Positions 27,449-36,265 of a stretch of DNA of 64,000 nt are shown piece after piece. This stretch comes from Shewanella benthica (GTDB taxonomy: Bacteria > Pseudomonadota > Gammaproteobacteria > Enterobacterales > Shewanellaceae): contig JAKVHY010000006.1 in assembly GCA_023284085.1 (NCBI GenBank), forward strand, positions 1 through 64,000. The letters run 5' to 3'. The translations under genes and the position numbers were made by a program. Every line of letters starts with the position of its first letter. Position 1 is the first letter of the stretch. Below the pieces are notes generated by a model, which ran no database searches, was not told where the DNA came from, and saw only the letters and a list, made by a program, of their open reading frames with translations.

Positions 27449-28876
27449 TTATCTTTTTATCTTAGCATCAAATTTTTCTCTCACCTTACGGACAGATTCG
27501 GCTTTGAGTATCGATTGAGGGACTGGGCGGGGCAATAACAGGTTCACCATTAGCGCAGTCAAGCCTCCGGCAATAGCTGGCGTGCCTAACATCTTTTGCA
27601 ACATAGGCGGAAGCTGGGCAATGGCATCTGGGACAAAAGCAGCCCCTAGTGAGACGCCAATAGAGACCGCGATAATCATACTTTCTCGGCGATCAAGCTT
27701 AACTTGGGTGATAATACCGATACCTGCAGCGGCCACAGTACCAAATAATATCAAGGTTGCCCCGCCTAAAATAGGCTTAGGTAGTGAGGTGAAAATAATC
27801 GAGATCACCGGGAACAAGCCAAAAATAATCAGCAGTGCAGCGACAAATAGACCTACCTTACGACTGGCCACCCCTGTCATCTGAATAACCCCGTTATTCT
27901 GGCTAAATGCGGTGAGCGGAAATGCATTGAAAACAGATGCGATAGCCGATATCACACCATCTGCAAGTACGCCACCAGAGATCCGTTGGTTGTACTCCTT
28001 GCCCACTATGGGTCTATCACAGAGCATACAGGTCGCAGTTAATGCGCCAACAGCCTCAATGATCACCACAAGATAGACAAAACCAATGAGAAAAAAGGCT
28101 TGCCAATCTATTTGAAATAGCCCGAATTTAAAGGGAACAGGTAGATTATACAGGGGCACATTGTTGAAAGCGGTAAAGTCAGTTTTCCCCATATAGAGTG
28201 CTACCAGATAGCCAATGGTCATGCCCAAAATGATCGCGCTCATTCTGACATATTGGCTGCGACTACGAAAAAAAAGCAGAATGCTCGCGAGTACAATAAA
28301 GCCTAACATCAGGTTTTCCAAAGAGCCAAATGAGCCATCAAGCTTACTGGCATAGCCGCCGGCAAAGTCTGTCATGCCAACTTCGACCAGGGATATTCCG
28401 ATGAGCATTACGGTTACTCCTGAGACCGTCGGCGAGATAACCTTGCGCAGCATCGGCAGTAATCGGCTGGCAAATATTGTGACGAACGAACCTGCAAATA
28501 ATACCCCAAAGATGGTACTGAGCATTTGTTCTTGGGTCATCCCTGCAGCTAGAAATGAGGTACCGATAGAGATAATAGTGGCTGGGTAGGCAAAGCTGGT
28601 GGCTTGTACTGTGAGTAAACCTGAACCAATAAATCCGCCGAGACGTTTAACCTGCACAAAGGTGCCAATACCAGACATAAACAGTGACATACTCACCAAG
28701 TAGGTGACATTATCAGGACTTAAGTTGAGTGCGCTACCAATTAAAATCGGTGGTGTAGCCACACCTACAATCATGGCGAGCATATGCTGTATCGCGGCAA
28801 ACAGAGATGCAAAAAAAGGCGGCTTGCTATCAAGCCCGTGGGTTAATTCGATACTTGTCGATTGGGGATTTTCCAT
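27449..28876 (-). CDS. NCS2-family xanthine/uracil permease
   Basis: A 475-residue nucleobase:cation symporter-2 with about 14 hydrophobic segments. The family signatures are AAIQHMLAM in helix 1, VVIIEAVGALTATC in helix 8 and QNNGVIQMTGVASRKVG. The last matches the QNxG...T...SR motif of XanQ/UacT-type purine permeases. It likely imports xanthine, urate or a related base with protons. Tandem ATGs lie at 28879 and 28876; AAGG favours the second. Confidence 0.9.
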   Translation of the reverse strand: MENPQSTSIELTHGLDSKPPFFASLFAAIQHMLAMIVGVATPPILIGSALNLSPDNVTYLVSMSLFMSGIGTFVQVKRLGGFIGSGLLTVQATSFAYPATIISIGTSFLAAGMTQEQMLSTIFGVLFAGSFVTIFASRLLPMLRKVISPTVSGVTVMLIGISLVEVGMTDFAGGYASKLDGSFGSLENLMLGFIVLASILLFFRSRSQYVRMSAIILGMTIGYLVALYMGKTDFTAFNNVPLYNLPVPFKFGLFQIDWQAFFLIGFVYLVVIIEAVGALTATCMLCDRPIVGKEYNQRISGGVLADGVISAIASVFNAFPLTAFSQNNGVIQMTGVASRKVGLFVAALLIIFGLFPVISIIFTSLPKPILGGATLILFGTVAAAGIGIITQVKLDRRESMIIAVSIGVSLGAAFVPDAIAQLPPMLQKMLGTPAIAGGLTALMVNLLLPRPVPQSILKAESVRKVREKFDAKIKR

Positions 28877-28971
28877 CATTGACCTTAAATGTTTGGCTGA
28901 CTCTAGGCAGAGTCACATATAAAAATTAAGGTAGGAAAAGCAAGTAATGAGATGCTAATTGATCATTAGCA

Positions 28972-29268
28972 CTAAAAAGACCCCGTTTTTCCTCCTCTAT
29001 GTGACAGTTGCGATAGTGGCCCAATCAATTCATCCACCCGCCGAAAACTGGTTGGTTTCCCTTTAGAAACCATTAATACGTGATTACATTGTGTGCAGTA
29101 ATCGAATTGATTGCATTGATAAAGATCAATAACTTCTTGCTTCGCTTGATAAAGTGATAGGGATTCGAATGACGCTTTTAAGACATTTCCCATATCCCTA
29201 TGGGTCAGCGGAGGGAATGCCAAATTCTGTATGGAACAGAATTGGCCATGGAAGCTCTGCGATTTCAA
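28972..29268 (-). CDS. Hypothetical 98-residue reading frame
   Basis: An open frame whose product has four Cys in its middle (including a CTQC pair) and ends in RGGKTGSF. I recognise no family and see no convincing ribosome site. It lies in a repeat-rich stretch and may be a fragment or no gene at all. Confidence 0.25.
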   Translation of the reverse strand: MKSQSFHGQFCSIQNLAFPPLTHRDMGNVLKASFESLSLYQAKQEVIDLYQCNQFDYCTQCNHVLMVSKGKPTSFRRVDELIGPLSQLSHRGGKTGSF

Positions 29269-29563
29269 ACAGCGTCCATGTTTAACGGCTAGTTCGACAT
29301 ATATGGACCCATCCGCTAAAAACTATATTTTTCAATAGAATAACGGCCTGTATATTGAAACCCACAACAAAAGTAGGTTATTGTGTGTGCTGTTAGGGAA
29401 ACGCAGACGAGACTCAACTTCTTAAGTAAGAGGTAGAAAGTAGCCATTCAGGGATGAAGACAAGCTAGCAGCACTCACTCTTTTCAGAAAAAGCAGAGAG
29501 AACTGCTCAAGCAATTGATTCATATCAATCTTCCCCCTATCTTTCACGCTTCGCAACGAAAGC

Positions 29564-29616
29564 CTTTCCCCAAAAACACCAATCAGTTAGATTTAACAAT
29601 GGGTGTCTTAGTTATT
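29564..29616. repeat. REP-like element, copy b
   Basis: Second copy of the element at 27388-27440: ACACCA...CAGTTAGATTTAACA...TGGGTGTCTTAGTTATT, with one C less in the left arm and flanks that diverge at once on both sides. The surrounding 29269-29700 holds no gene I can support. Confidence 0.8.
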
Positions 29617-29711
29617 CGGTGGGCACTTACGATGCTATGAAGAGCGCAATCGGTTGCAAAATGCCGTATTCTAAAGGCTATAATCCCGAATTTATGTAGA
29701 GGATAATATCA

Positions 29712-29858
29712 ATGGCTAAGCAAAATTACAGTTTAGAAAAGCGCCAGAAAGAAATAGCAAAAAAGAAAAAAAAGGAAGAGAAACGATTGAAAAAAGTCGG
29801 AGTAGATGGAAGTCAGCCGCAGGACGATCAACCTATATTGGAAAACGACGATAAATAG
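29712..29858 (+). CDS. 48-residue basic/acidic coiled-coil protein
   Basis: ATG at 29712 behind AGAGGATAA, stop at 29856-29858. The product starts MAKQNYSLEKRQKEIAKKKK, is a highly charged Lys/Glu helix, and ends in an acidic tail (DDQPILENDDK). The charge pattern and ribosome site look like a genuine small protein; function unknown. Confidence 0.6.
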   Translation: MAKQNYSLEKRQKEIAKKKKKEEKRLKKVGVDGSQPQDDQPILENDDK

Positions 29859-29913
29859 GTGGTAATTGGCACATAACAAGCTAAGTAAGACCAGTTGATC
29901 TAACCTCATTTTT

Positions 29914-30159
29914 TTGATTGAATATTCAACTCACTCAATGACATGGCAAAGGAATAACAAATTGAATTCTCGCGATTTCACCACTAAAGAAGAGAATGGC
30001 CAAATAACAGCAGTGCAAAGTACAAGTTACTGGACTGTTGATAAGGGCGGAATGCTAATCACTGGTAATGTTGATGGGCAGGATATTTTAGAGTTTTCAT
30101 CAAAACCAATTAAAAATAAATCTGCATTAGTTAAGTGGGCTCTGGAAGTATTCTATTAA
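29914..30159 (+). CDS. Hypothetical reading frame
   Basis: An 81-codon frame starting with TTG (ATG alternative at 29938, without a ribosome site). The product is polar (YWTVDKGGMLITGNVDGQDILEFS) with no recognised family. It could be the end of a decayed gene. Confidence 0.3.
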   Translation: MIEYSTHSMTWQRNNKLNSRDFTTKEENGQITAVQSTSYWTVDKGGMLITGNVDGQDILEFSSKPIKNKSALVKWALEVFY

Positions 30160-30414
30160 CAGTTAACTGTAATATAAAAACTCTACAGCAGCTAGTACAC
30201 CTGTGGCCCAGCATAATCACGGGCAATCGTTATTGTTCGGGTACGTCTTAGAGTGATCACCCAAGACGTTATTGCCCCAAAGTGAGTTTGTGCTGCTACT
30301 CACTCTAGATATGTTCATATAGGTTTGCCATATATTTTCTTATGTATGTATGTAAGGAAGGAAGTAATTTCTTATAAGTTACATTATGAGTCTAAAATGG
30401 TGGCCTATATTTTT

Positions 30415-30928
30415 AAAGCTATAACCAAGACATCCAAGATTACTCTCTGTTAGATAGTATAACCAAGACTGTAGCTACTAGAGTCAGATTGCCTGATAAA
30501 TTCATTGCTGTATCAATCCACCCACTTGCTACTCCAAACAATACTCAAATATTCTGTCATTAGTAAAATTTCGACTGTTTCCTTGAAAATCAGACATCAA
30601 AATACCCAAACAGCCGTTTAGTTATGCTTGAATAAAATACTTTTTAAATAGGTTACTTTGGGTCTTAATTAAAAGCTATAACCAAGACATCCAAGATTAC
30701 TCTCTGTTAGATAGTATAACCAAGACTGTAGCTACTAGAGTCAGATTGCCTGATAAATTCATTGCTGTATCAATCCACCCACTTGCTACTCCAAACAATA
30801 CTCAAATATTCTGTCATTAGTAAAATTTCGACTGTTTCCTTGAAAATCAGACATCAAAATACCCAAACAGCCGTTTAGTTATGCTTGAATAAAATACTTT
30901 TTAAATAGGTTACTTTGGGTCTTAATTA
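30415..30928. repeat. Perfect 257-bp tandem duplication behind RAYT
   Basis: The block starting ATAACCAAGACATCC at 30421 recurs at 30678 with no difference I could find through GGTCTTAATTAA (30661 and 30918), an exact 257-bp period. Each unit is the 3' flank of the RAYT gene; the inner unit includes its stop codon. Each unit carries two CCAAGAC motifs, the complement of the GTCTTGG core of the REP-like element. Confidence 0.95.
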
Positions 30929-31906
30929 AGCGCTATCTAGCCATCGATGACAGTTGGCTGCACCTTGCCGGCGCTTACGCTCAAGATGTTCACAATAGGC
31001 TGTTAACTCTTGGGTATTGCCCACGGGCCCTTTGAAAATCTTGGTAAACTCTGTGGTCAGTTTTATCCAGTTTTCTTGCGGGATATTAAGTCTACTTAAT
31101 ATCTTAGCCGACTCTTGACTCATAGAGCCTCGCTTATCAGCTCTGACTATTCGCCCAGTATCATCAACAAGTTGCAGATAATCTTTAGCACTAAACATCA
31201 GTCCTTTTGGCATATCCTTGCGCTCATTACCCACAAATGGCAGCAGTGATGTTGGCTGCTCACCTTTCATGGCAGCTTGGATGCGTTTTTGAATACTAGT
31301 GAAGTCTGAGGTTTCCGGTGTCTTAGCCATCTTAGCGCGGATAGGATTCAAATCTACATAGGCCATACAGGCAAATACTGCAGCTTCATCAAGCAGGGCC
31401 TGGGACTTAAATCGTCCCTCCCAGAAACGGCCTCTACACTTGTCCTCGGCATTGGCTCTACGAGCGATAGGTTCGTTAAGTGCCCGCATAAACCAGGAGA
31501 TATCCATCAGCCTTAAGCGGTACTCTTTTACTCGAGTGTTGATGATAATTTGTTGATAGGATTCAAGTGCTTCACCTTTAACAAAATCGTGATTAAGGCT
31601 ATCGCCTTTAAACAGCTTTTGCCATTGAGTGACCACTTCTATATCTGACCAATGCTTAGCTAACTCCACATCAATACGTAACACGAGATGTAAATGATTA
31701 CTCATCACTACGTAAGCACAGATATCAATGGCAAACACAGATGCCAGCTCCAGTAATCGACTTTCAACCCAAATCCGTCTATGCTCATAAGATTGGCCAG
31801 TATAATGATCGACACCACACAAAAAAGCCTTTCTAACACAGCGAGATACGCAGTGGTAATATAGTGTGTCCTCTAAACTGACTAACGCTTTTCTTGGTGT
31901 TGGCAT
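30926..31906 (-). CDS. RAYT, REP-associated Y1 (HUH) transposase
   Basis: A 326-residue single-strand transposase of the IS200/RAYT superfamily. The N-terminus has the family patterns YYHCVSRCVRKAFLCG and YEHRRIW, then CAYVVMSNHLHLVLRID, where HLH is the HUH metal motif. In the middle, ACMAYVDLNPIRAKM carries the Tyr-containing YxxxNPxRA motif, probably the catalytic Tyr by analogy with TnpA-REP. A 150-residue C-terminal extension follows. The sister copy at 1-226 matches its C-terminus. The 3' side is the duplicated 257-bp flank; the 5' side has two TGGGTGTCTTGGTTGT motifs, the expected REP-type targets. Confidence 0.88.
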   Translation of the reverse strand: MPTPRKALVSLEDTLYYHCVSRCVRKAFLCGVDHYTGQSYEHRRIWVESRLLELASVFAIDICAYVVMSNHLHLVLRIDVELAKHWSDIEVVTQWQKLFKGDSLNHDFVKGEALESYQQIIINTRVKEYRLRLMDISWFMRALNEPIARRANAEDKCRGRFWEGRFKSQALLDEAAVFACMAYVDLNPIRAKMAKTPETSDFTSIQKRIQAAMKGEQPTSLLPFVGNERKDMPKGLMFSAKDYLQLVDDTGRIVRADKRGSMSQESAKILSRLNIPQENWIKLTTEFTKIFKGPVGNTQELTAYCEHLERKRRQGAANCHRWLDSA

Positions 31907-31955
31907 AACAAATCCTCCTCAACAACTCTGACTTAAGCTTAGTCAAGGGAGCTTC

Positions 31956-32016
31956 ATCTGACAATCCTGGGTGTCTTGGTTGTTTTTTATCTGACAATTC
32001 TGGGTGTCTTGGTTGT
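31956..32016 (+). repeat. Two REP-like motifs upstream of RAYT
   Basis: ATCTGACAAT(C/T)CTGGGTGTC, continuing into TTGGTTGTTT, occurs twice at a 33-bp period (31956 and 31989). A shortened third piece, ATCTTGGTTGTTT, follows. Confidence 0.85.
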
Positions 32017-32556
32017 TTATCTTGGTTGTTTCTATTTCGTCACTGAAAAGATTAGTTAGGGATCCACAAGCATGCTATTAAATTCATGGGGATCCCTCAG
32101 GCTCTGACCCCTTTATCTGTTCAAATAATTTAGTGCTACCTGTTACTAAGCTCTACCCATGAAATTGACGTATAGTTAAAGTATCTTTGTGTGTACACAG
32201 ATTGCATTTAATAGAGGCGAGCACAAGGCTTGTGTTAACCGGCGTAGCGTTTGGTCGATATTCAATGGAATTTGTTGTCTTTCAGCTTCAGTATCAGGAT
32301 GAGCACGAGTATCTAATTTCTGACTTTTTTTGATTTGGCTTATGCGTTACTGCATTCATAGCTAAGGCTGCAAAAAAGTGCTGAATTTGCTGAGTACATA
32401 GCCGTTGATATATAAGCAAAGTGGCGTTCACAAATTGTGAGTTCCGGCACAGATACAGGCTTATAAAACTGTATGATGCCTCACCGTCTAATGTTGGCCG
32501 GGATCTCTTGTAGTTGAGTGAGTTGTATCAACTATTTACTAATTTGCGAGAGTAGT
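32017..32556. other. Intergenic region before the BCCT gene
   Basis: No gene recognised. GGGATCC (about 32059) and GGATCCC (about 32091) form a distant inverted repeat. The promoter of the BCCT gene must lie here. Confidence 0.4.
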
Positions 32557-34542
32557 ATGTCGATCAAAACTAGTATTAACCCCCCTGTTTTTTTCTCTTC
32601 CGTTTTTTTAATTGTGTTAATGGTGTTTGTTGCTGCCGTTTGGCCCGCACAAACACAAGTCGTGTTTAAGTCCATTCAATCTTGGTTTGAAGTGAAAACT
32701 GGCTGGCTCTATATCTTAGGTGTAGCCATCTTCCTCATTTTCATCATCTTTGTTATGGTCAGCCGCTTCGGTGATATCAAATTAGGCCCAGATCATGCTG
32801 AGCCTGATTACAGCTATAAAAGCTGGATAGCCATGCTGTTTTCGGCGGGCATGGGTATCGGCTTGATGTTCTTTGGTGTTGCAGAACCTGTGATGCACTA
32901 TTTAGCGCCGCCAGATGCGACTCCTGAGACTATTCAAGCCGCTAAAGATGCTATGAAGATCACTTTCTTCCACTGGGGCATACATGCCTGGGCTATCTAT
33001 GCCGTGGTTGCCTTGAGTTTGGCATATTTTTCATATCGTCATAAGTTACCTCTATTACCTCGAAGTGCACTCTATCCGTTAATTGGCGAGCGTATCTATG
33101 GCCCAATTGGGCATGCGGTTGATACCTTTGCAGTACTTGGAACCATGTTTGGTGTAGCTACATCCCTTGGTTTTGGTGTGTTACAGGTCAACTCAGGCCT
33201 TAACTATCTGCTGGGCGTACCAGTAAATACCACGATACAGATCGCTCTGATTATCGGTATTTCACTTATCGCTACGGTCTCAGTTTTTTCTGGACTCGAT
33301 AAAGGTGTGAAACGTCTGAGTGAATTGAACTTAGGCTTAGCCGTATTGCTCTTGATATTCGTGCTTATCTTTGGCCCAACCGTTGAGCTGTTGCAGTCAT
33401 TTGTGCAAAATACTGGTGGCTATTTGAGTGATATTGTCGGTAAGACATTTAACTTATATGCCTATGAGCAGAAGAATGATTGGATAGGCGGCTGGACGTT
33501 ACTGTACTGGGGCTGGTGGATCTCTTGGTCACCATTTGTGGGTACCTTTATTGCGCGTGTTTCACGTGGTCGAACCATCAGAGAGTTCTTAATCGGTGTG
33601 TTATTTGTACCTTCAGCGTTTACCTTCCTTTGGATGACGGTATTTGGCAATACGGCGATAGATGCAATCATGAACCATGGTGCGACCTATTTAAGTGATG
33701 CGGTGTCCTCTAATGTATCGGTTGCCTTGTTCGTATTCTTTGAACATATGCCATTTTCGACCCTGTTATCTGGCATCGCCCTATGTCTGGTGGTGACTTT
33801 CTTTGTCACCTCTTCAGATTCAGGTTCTTTGGTTATCGACAACCTGACTTCAGGTGGCGATCGTGAAGCACCAGTTTGGCAAAGAGTATTTTGGGCGTTA
33901 CTACAAGGTGTTGTTGCATCTGTATTGTTACTTGCCGGTGGCCTACAAGCACTGCAAACCCTGGCAATAGCCAGTGCATTGCCTTTTCTATTGATCATGT
34001 TGCTGATGTGTTTTGGTCTGTATAAAGCACTTAAAGATGATTGGTTAAAAATTAACAGTGTGCAGCTACATAACACGAGTGTGCAGTTCACTAAGACCAA
34101 TGTGCACTGGGAAGACCATATTGATGTTTTAGTCTCTCATCCTAGCCAAGAAGATGCGCAGAACTTCCTCGATAATGTCGCTACACCTGCGCTAAACAAG
34201 GTGTGTGCAAGCTTTATCAGTAAAGAAATTTCAGCAGAAGTGCTGCATTTCGAGAATCGCATTCGTTTCGTTATCGCTAACGAAGAATACGATGATTTTG
34301 CCTATGGTTTGAGAGTCCGAGCCTTTACCATTATCAACCCAATCGAAAGTGAAGTTGATGAAGGTGAAACTGAATATTATCGTGTTGAAGTGTTCTTAGA
34401 ACATGGTGGTCAGCATTATGATGTTATGGGCTTCACCCAAGATCAAATCCTGGCGGATGTGGTAACACAGTATGAGAAGTACCTGCACTACCTACACTTA
34501 TCGAATTCTGAGTATTTAGGCAGTGAAACTGAGAGTAAATAG
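32557..34542 (+). CDS. BCCT-family choline/betaine transporter (BetT-like)
   Basis: A 661-residue sodium- or proton-coupled carrier of quaternary amines. Twelve helices are visible. Signatures are MLFSAGMGIGLMFFGVAEP in helix 3 and the aromatic helix-8 box YWGWWISWSPFVGTFIARVS followed by RGRTIREF. After the last helix (near 500) comes a cytoplasmic extension of about 150 residues, as in BetT, which in that family responds to osmotic stress. The frame runs back to GTG 32518; ATG 32557 behind GAGAG is the better start. A strong terminator follows. Confidence 0.92.
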   Translation: MSIKTSINPPVFFSSVFLIVLMVFVAAVWPAQTQVVFKSIQSWFEVKTGWLYILGVAIFLIFIIFVMVSRFGDIKLGPDHAEPDYSYKSWIAMLFSAGMGIGLMFFGVAEPVMHYLAPPDATPETIQAAKDAMKITFFHWGIHAWAIYAVVALSLAYFSYRHKLPLLPRSALYPLIGERIYGPIGHAVDTFAVLGTMFGVATSLGFGVLQVNSGLNYLLGVPVNTTIQIALIIGISLIATVSVFSGLDKGVKRLSELNLGLAVLLLIFVLIFGPTVELLQSFVQNTGGYLSDIVGKTFNLYAYEQKNDWIGGWTLLYWGWWISWSPFVGTFIARVSRGRTIREFLIGVLFVPSAFTFLWMTVFGNTAIDAIMNHGATYLSDAVSSNVSVALFVFFEHMPFSTLLSGIALCLVVTFFVTSSDSGSLVIDNLTSGGDREAPVWQRVFWALLQGVVASVLLLAGGLQALQTLAIASALPFLLIMLLMCFGLYKALKDDWLKINSVQLHNTSVQFTKTNVHWEDHIDVLVSHPSQEDAQNFLDNVATPALNKVCASFISKEISAEVLHFENRIRFVIANEEYDDFAYGLRVRAFTIINPIESEVDEGETEYYRVEVFLEHGGQHYDVMGFTQDQILADVVTQYEKYLHYLHLSNSEYLGSETESK

Positions 34543-34572
34543 TTTTACTCCTTGATAACTTATTAATATCCC

Positions 34573-34603
34573 AAAGCCCTGATGGACCCATCAGGGCTTT
34601 TTT
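34573..34603 (+). terminator. Terminator after the BCCT gene
   Basis: AAAGCCCTGATGG pairs with CCATCAGGGCTTT, a 13-bp stem, followed by T residues. Confidence 0.9.
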
Positions 34604-34667
34604 ATGCTAGCTTCGAATGAAGCTGGGTTACATTTTTATCTAGGTTCATTTCGTTATAGCTCCTTAC

Positions 34668-34706
34668 CTCGTCATTCCGGTAGAGCTTTTGAGCCGGAAT
34701 CCAGTT
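34668..34706. repeat. Dispersed palindrome upstream of the second RAYT
   Basis: CGTCATTCCGG and GCCGGAATCCAG form an imperfect hairpin (arms ATTCCGG 34674-34680 and CCGGAAT 34694-34700). I recognise this kind of sequence as a common dispersed repeat in marine gammaproteobacteria. The flanking 34604-34851 has no supported gene. Confidence 0.55.
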
Positions 34707-34851
34707 TTTTATGTTGGGTGGTGTGTTTGAAGGTCGTACCTTTATGGCTAACTATCGAAAAAAAGACGGGACAGCCATATCTTTTGTGCTTTAGAGCATC
34801 CTCTACTAACCTTTAAGTTACCTTAACTCTGTTTTGTTCAGGATAACGATT

Positions 34852-35883
34852 ATGACTTCAGCTCGACGTACCTTAATAGACCCAGAAACGACTCCGTTTT
34901 ACCACATAATAAATCGTTGCGTCAGGAGAGCCTACCTCTGCGGTGAGGATAAACTGACAGGCAAGAATTTCGAGCATAGACGCGGCTGGATTGTTGAAAA
35001 AGTTAAGGCTCTTTCTGCTATCTTTTGTATAGATGTCTGTGCCTATGCGGTAATGAATAATCACTATCATCTAGTGCTAAAAATTGACCTTGATAGAGCT
35101 AACTCACTGTCTAACCGCGAGATAATTGAGCTTTGGTGTAAGGTGACTAAAGGACATGATGTCGCGACTAAATACATGAATGGCGATACCTTAATCGAGG
35201 GTGAAAGATTACTCCTCGATGGGCTACTTGCTGAGTGGCATGAACGTCTATCTAGTATCTCTTGGTTTATGCGCTGCCTTAATGAAGAGATAGCACGTAG
35301 GGCCAATCGTGAGGATGAATGTAAAGGGGCTTTTTGGGAGGGGCGCTTTAAGAGCCAAGCCTTACTCGATGAACAAGCGCTGCTAGCCTGCATGATGTAT
35401 GTTGATTTAAATCCTATCAGAGCTGGGATTGCTAATACACTCCAAGCATCTGATTATACGTCTATTCAGGAGCGCATTACCGAGCTAAGTACCTCGGATA
35501 AAAACACTAAACCAAATGATGATAAGTCAGTATCAACCTCGAATGAGCCACTCAAACCAATAGCCAAATTCGATGGTGCTACCCACCTAGCGACTCAATC
35601 AGGCATCCCATTTCATTTCTGTGATTACCTACAACTTATCGATTGGACTGGCAGAGCCATTAGGCCTGATAAGAAAGGGTTTATTGACTCAAGCCAACCT
35701 AAATTACTCAATGAACTTGGCATTGCACCCGAGGCCTGGATTACCTCAGCGAAAGAGTTTCGGCGCCAATACAGTGGTATTAGTGGTCGCTGGTATGCTA
35801 TGTGTGCTTTCAAAAAGCAGCATAACTGTGGACAATGGTGTAAAGGTAAAGCCAGCAGCAATGCACTCCATCCATCTCCTTAG
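34852..35883 (+). CDS. Second RAYT-type Y1 transposase
   Basis: A 343-residue relative of the RAYT at 30926-31906, clearly diverged from it. It has FYHIINRCVRRAYLCG, the HUH motif in AVMNNHYHLVLKID, and the Tyr motif in ACMMYVDLNPIRAGI. A Ser/Thr/Asn-rich spacer near residue 215 separates the catalytic part from a conserved C-terminal tail. TTG 34834 extends the frame, but ATG 34852 behind AGGA is preferred. Directly after the stop comes a different REP palindrome (GCGGCT-AA-AGCCGC), so the two RAYTs appear tied to different REP classes. Confidence 0.87.
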   Translation: MTSARRTLIDPETTPFYHIINRCVRRAYLCGEDKLTGKNFEHRRGWIVEKVKALSAIFCIDVCAYAVMNNHYHLVLKIDLDRANSLSNREIIELWCKVTKGHDVATKYMNGDTLIEGERLLLDGLLAEWHERLSSISWFMRCLNEEIARRANREDECKGAFWEGRFKSQALLDEQALLACMMYVDLNPIRAGIANTLQASDYTSIQERITELSTSDKNTKPNDDKSVSTSNEPLKPIAKFDGATHLATQSGIPFHFCDYLQLIDWTGRAIRPDKKGFIDSSQPKLLNELGIAPEAWITSAKEFRRQYSGISGRWYAMCAFKKQHNCGQWCKGKASSNALHPSP

Positions 35884-35886
35884 AAA

Positions 35887-35914
35887 GGTCTTCGCGGCTA
35901 AAGCCGCTCCTACA
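35887..35914. repeat. REP palindrome after the second RAYT
   Basis: GGTCTTCGCGGCTAAAGC followed by CGCTCCTACA: stem GCGGCT (35894-35899) with AGCCGC (35902-35907). This is the classical REP type known from Pseudomonas and relatives. It begins 4 bp after the RAYT stop. Confidence 0.85.
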
Positions 35915-36265
35915 TTAAAAAACTGGTCAATAAAGATGTCGGAGCGAATTAGGGGGGGGGGTAGATAAACTAAGATACTTTTTCTAATCAATGTCAGGCT
36001 TTTTCTAATCAATGATCTAAAACGTTTCAGTCCAAAGGTGAGTCCCCAAGCAGTAAAATCCCAAATCGAAGCAACCACTTTCTCGACACGAGAACCGGTG
36101 TGAACGCGGCTATGGCCTTCGATATCGTGGGCTCTGTCACAATCTTGTTCCATACAAGACTTGGCTTTTCTCCATCCTTGGAGATCAGAACTGCTCGAAT
36201 GATATCCATCTGCAAGCTCTCGCGTTGTACAAGGTATTTATCACCAGTTCTAATGAGCCATGACA
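35915..36265. repeat. Degenerate repeated element between RAYT and the RND gene
   Basis: This stretch has a run of ten G (35952-35961), a doubled CTTTTTCTAATCAATG, and short frames on the minus strand that look like pieces of a dispersed element rather than a gene. Its right end (36214-36261) is the 48-bp repeat also found at 25852-25899 and supplies the last codons of the RND pump. Confidence 0.5.

Noticed and set aside
30335..30366. TATG and AAGG short tandem repeats as a phase-variation site
   Set aside because: Only about three units each, in noncoding DNA with no gene in reach that they could switch.
32059..32097. GGGATCC/GGATCCC inverted repeat as a mobile-element end
   Set aside because: No transposase or target duplication is linked to it; the arms are short and may be chance.
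34604..34816. 70-codon plus-strand frame before the second RAYT
   Set aside because: It is read through a palindromic dispersed repeat and has no ribosome site or recognisable product.
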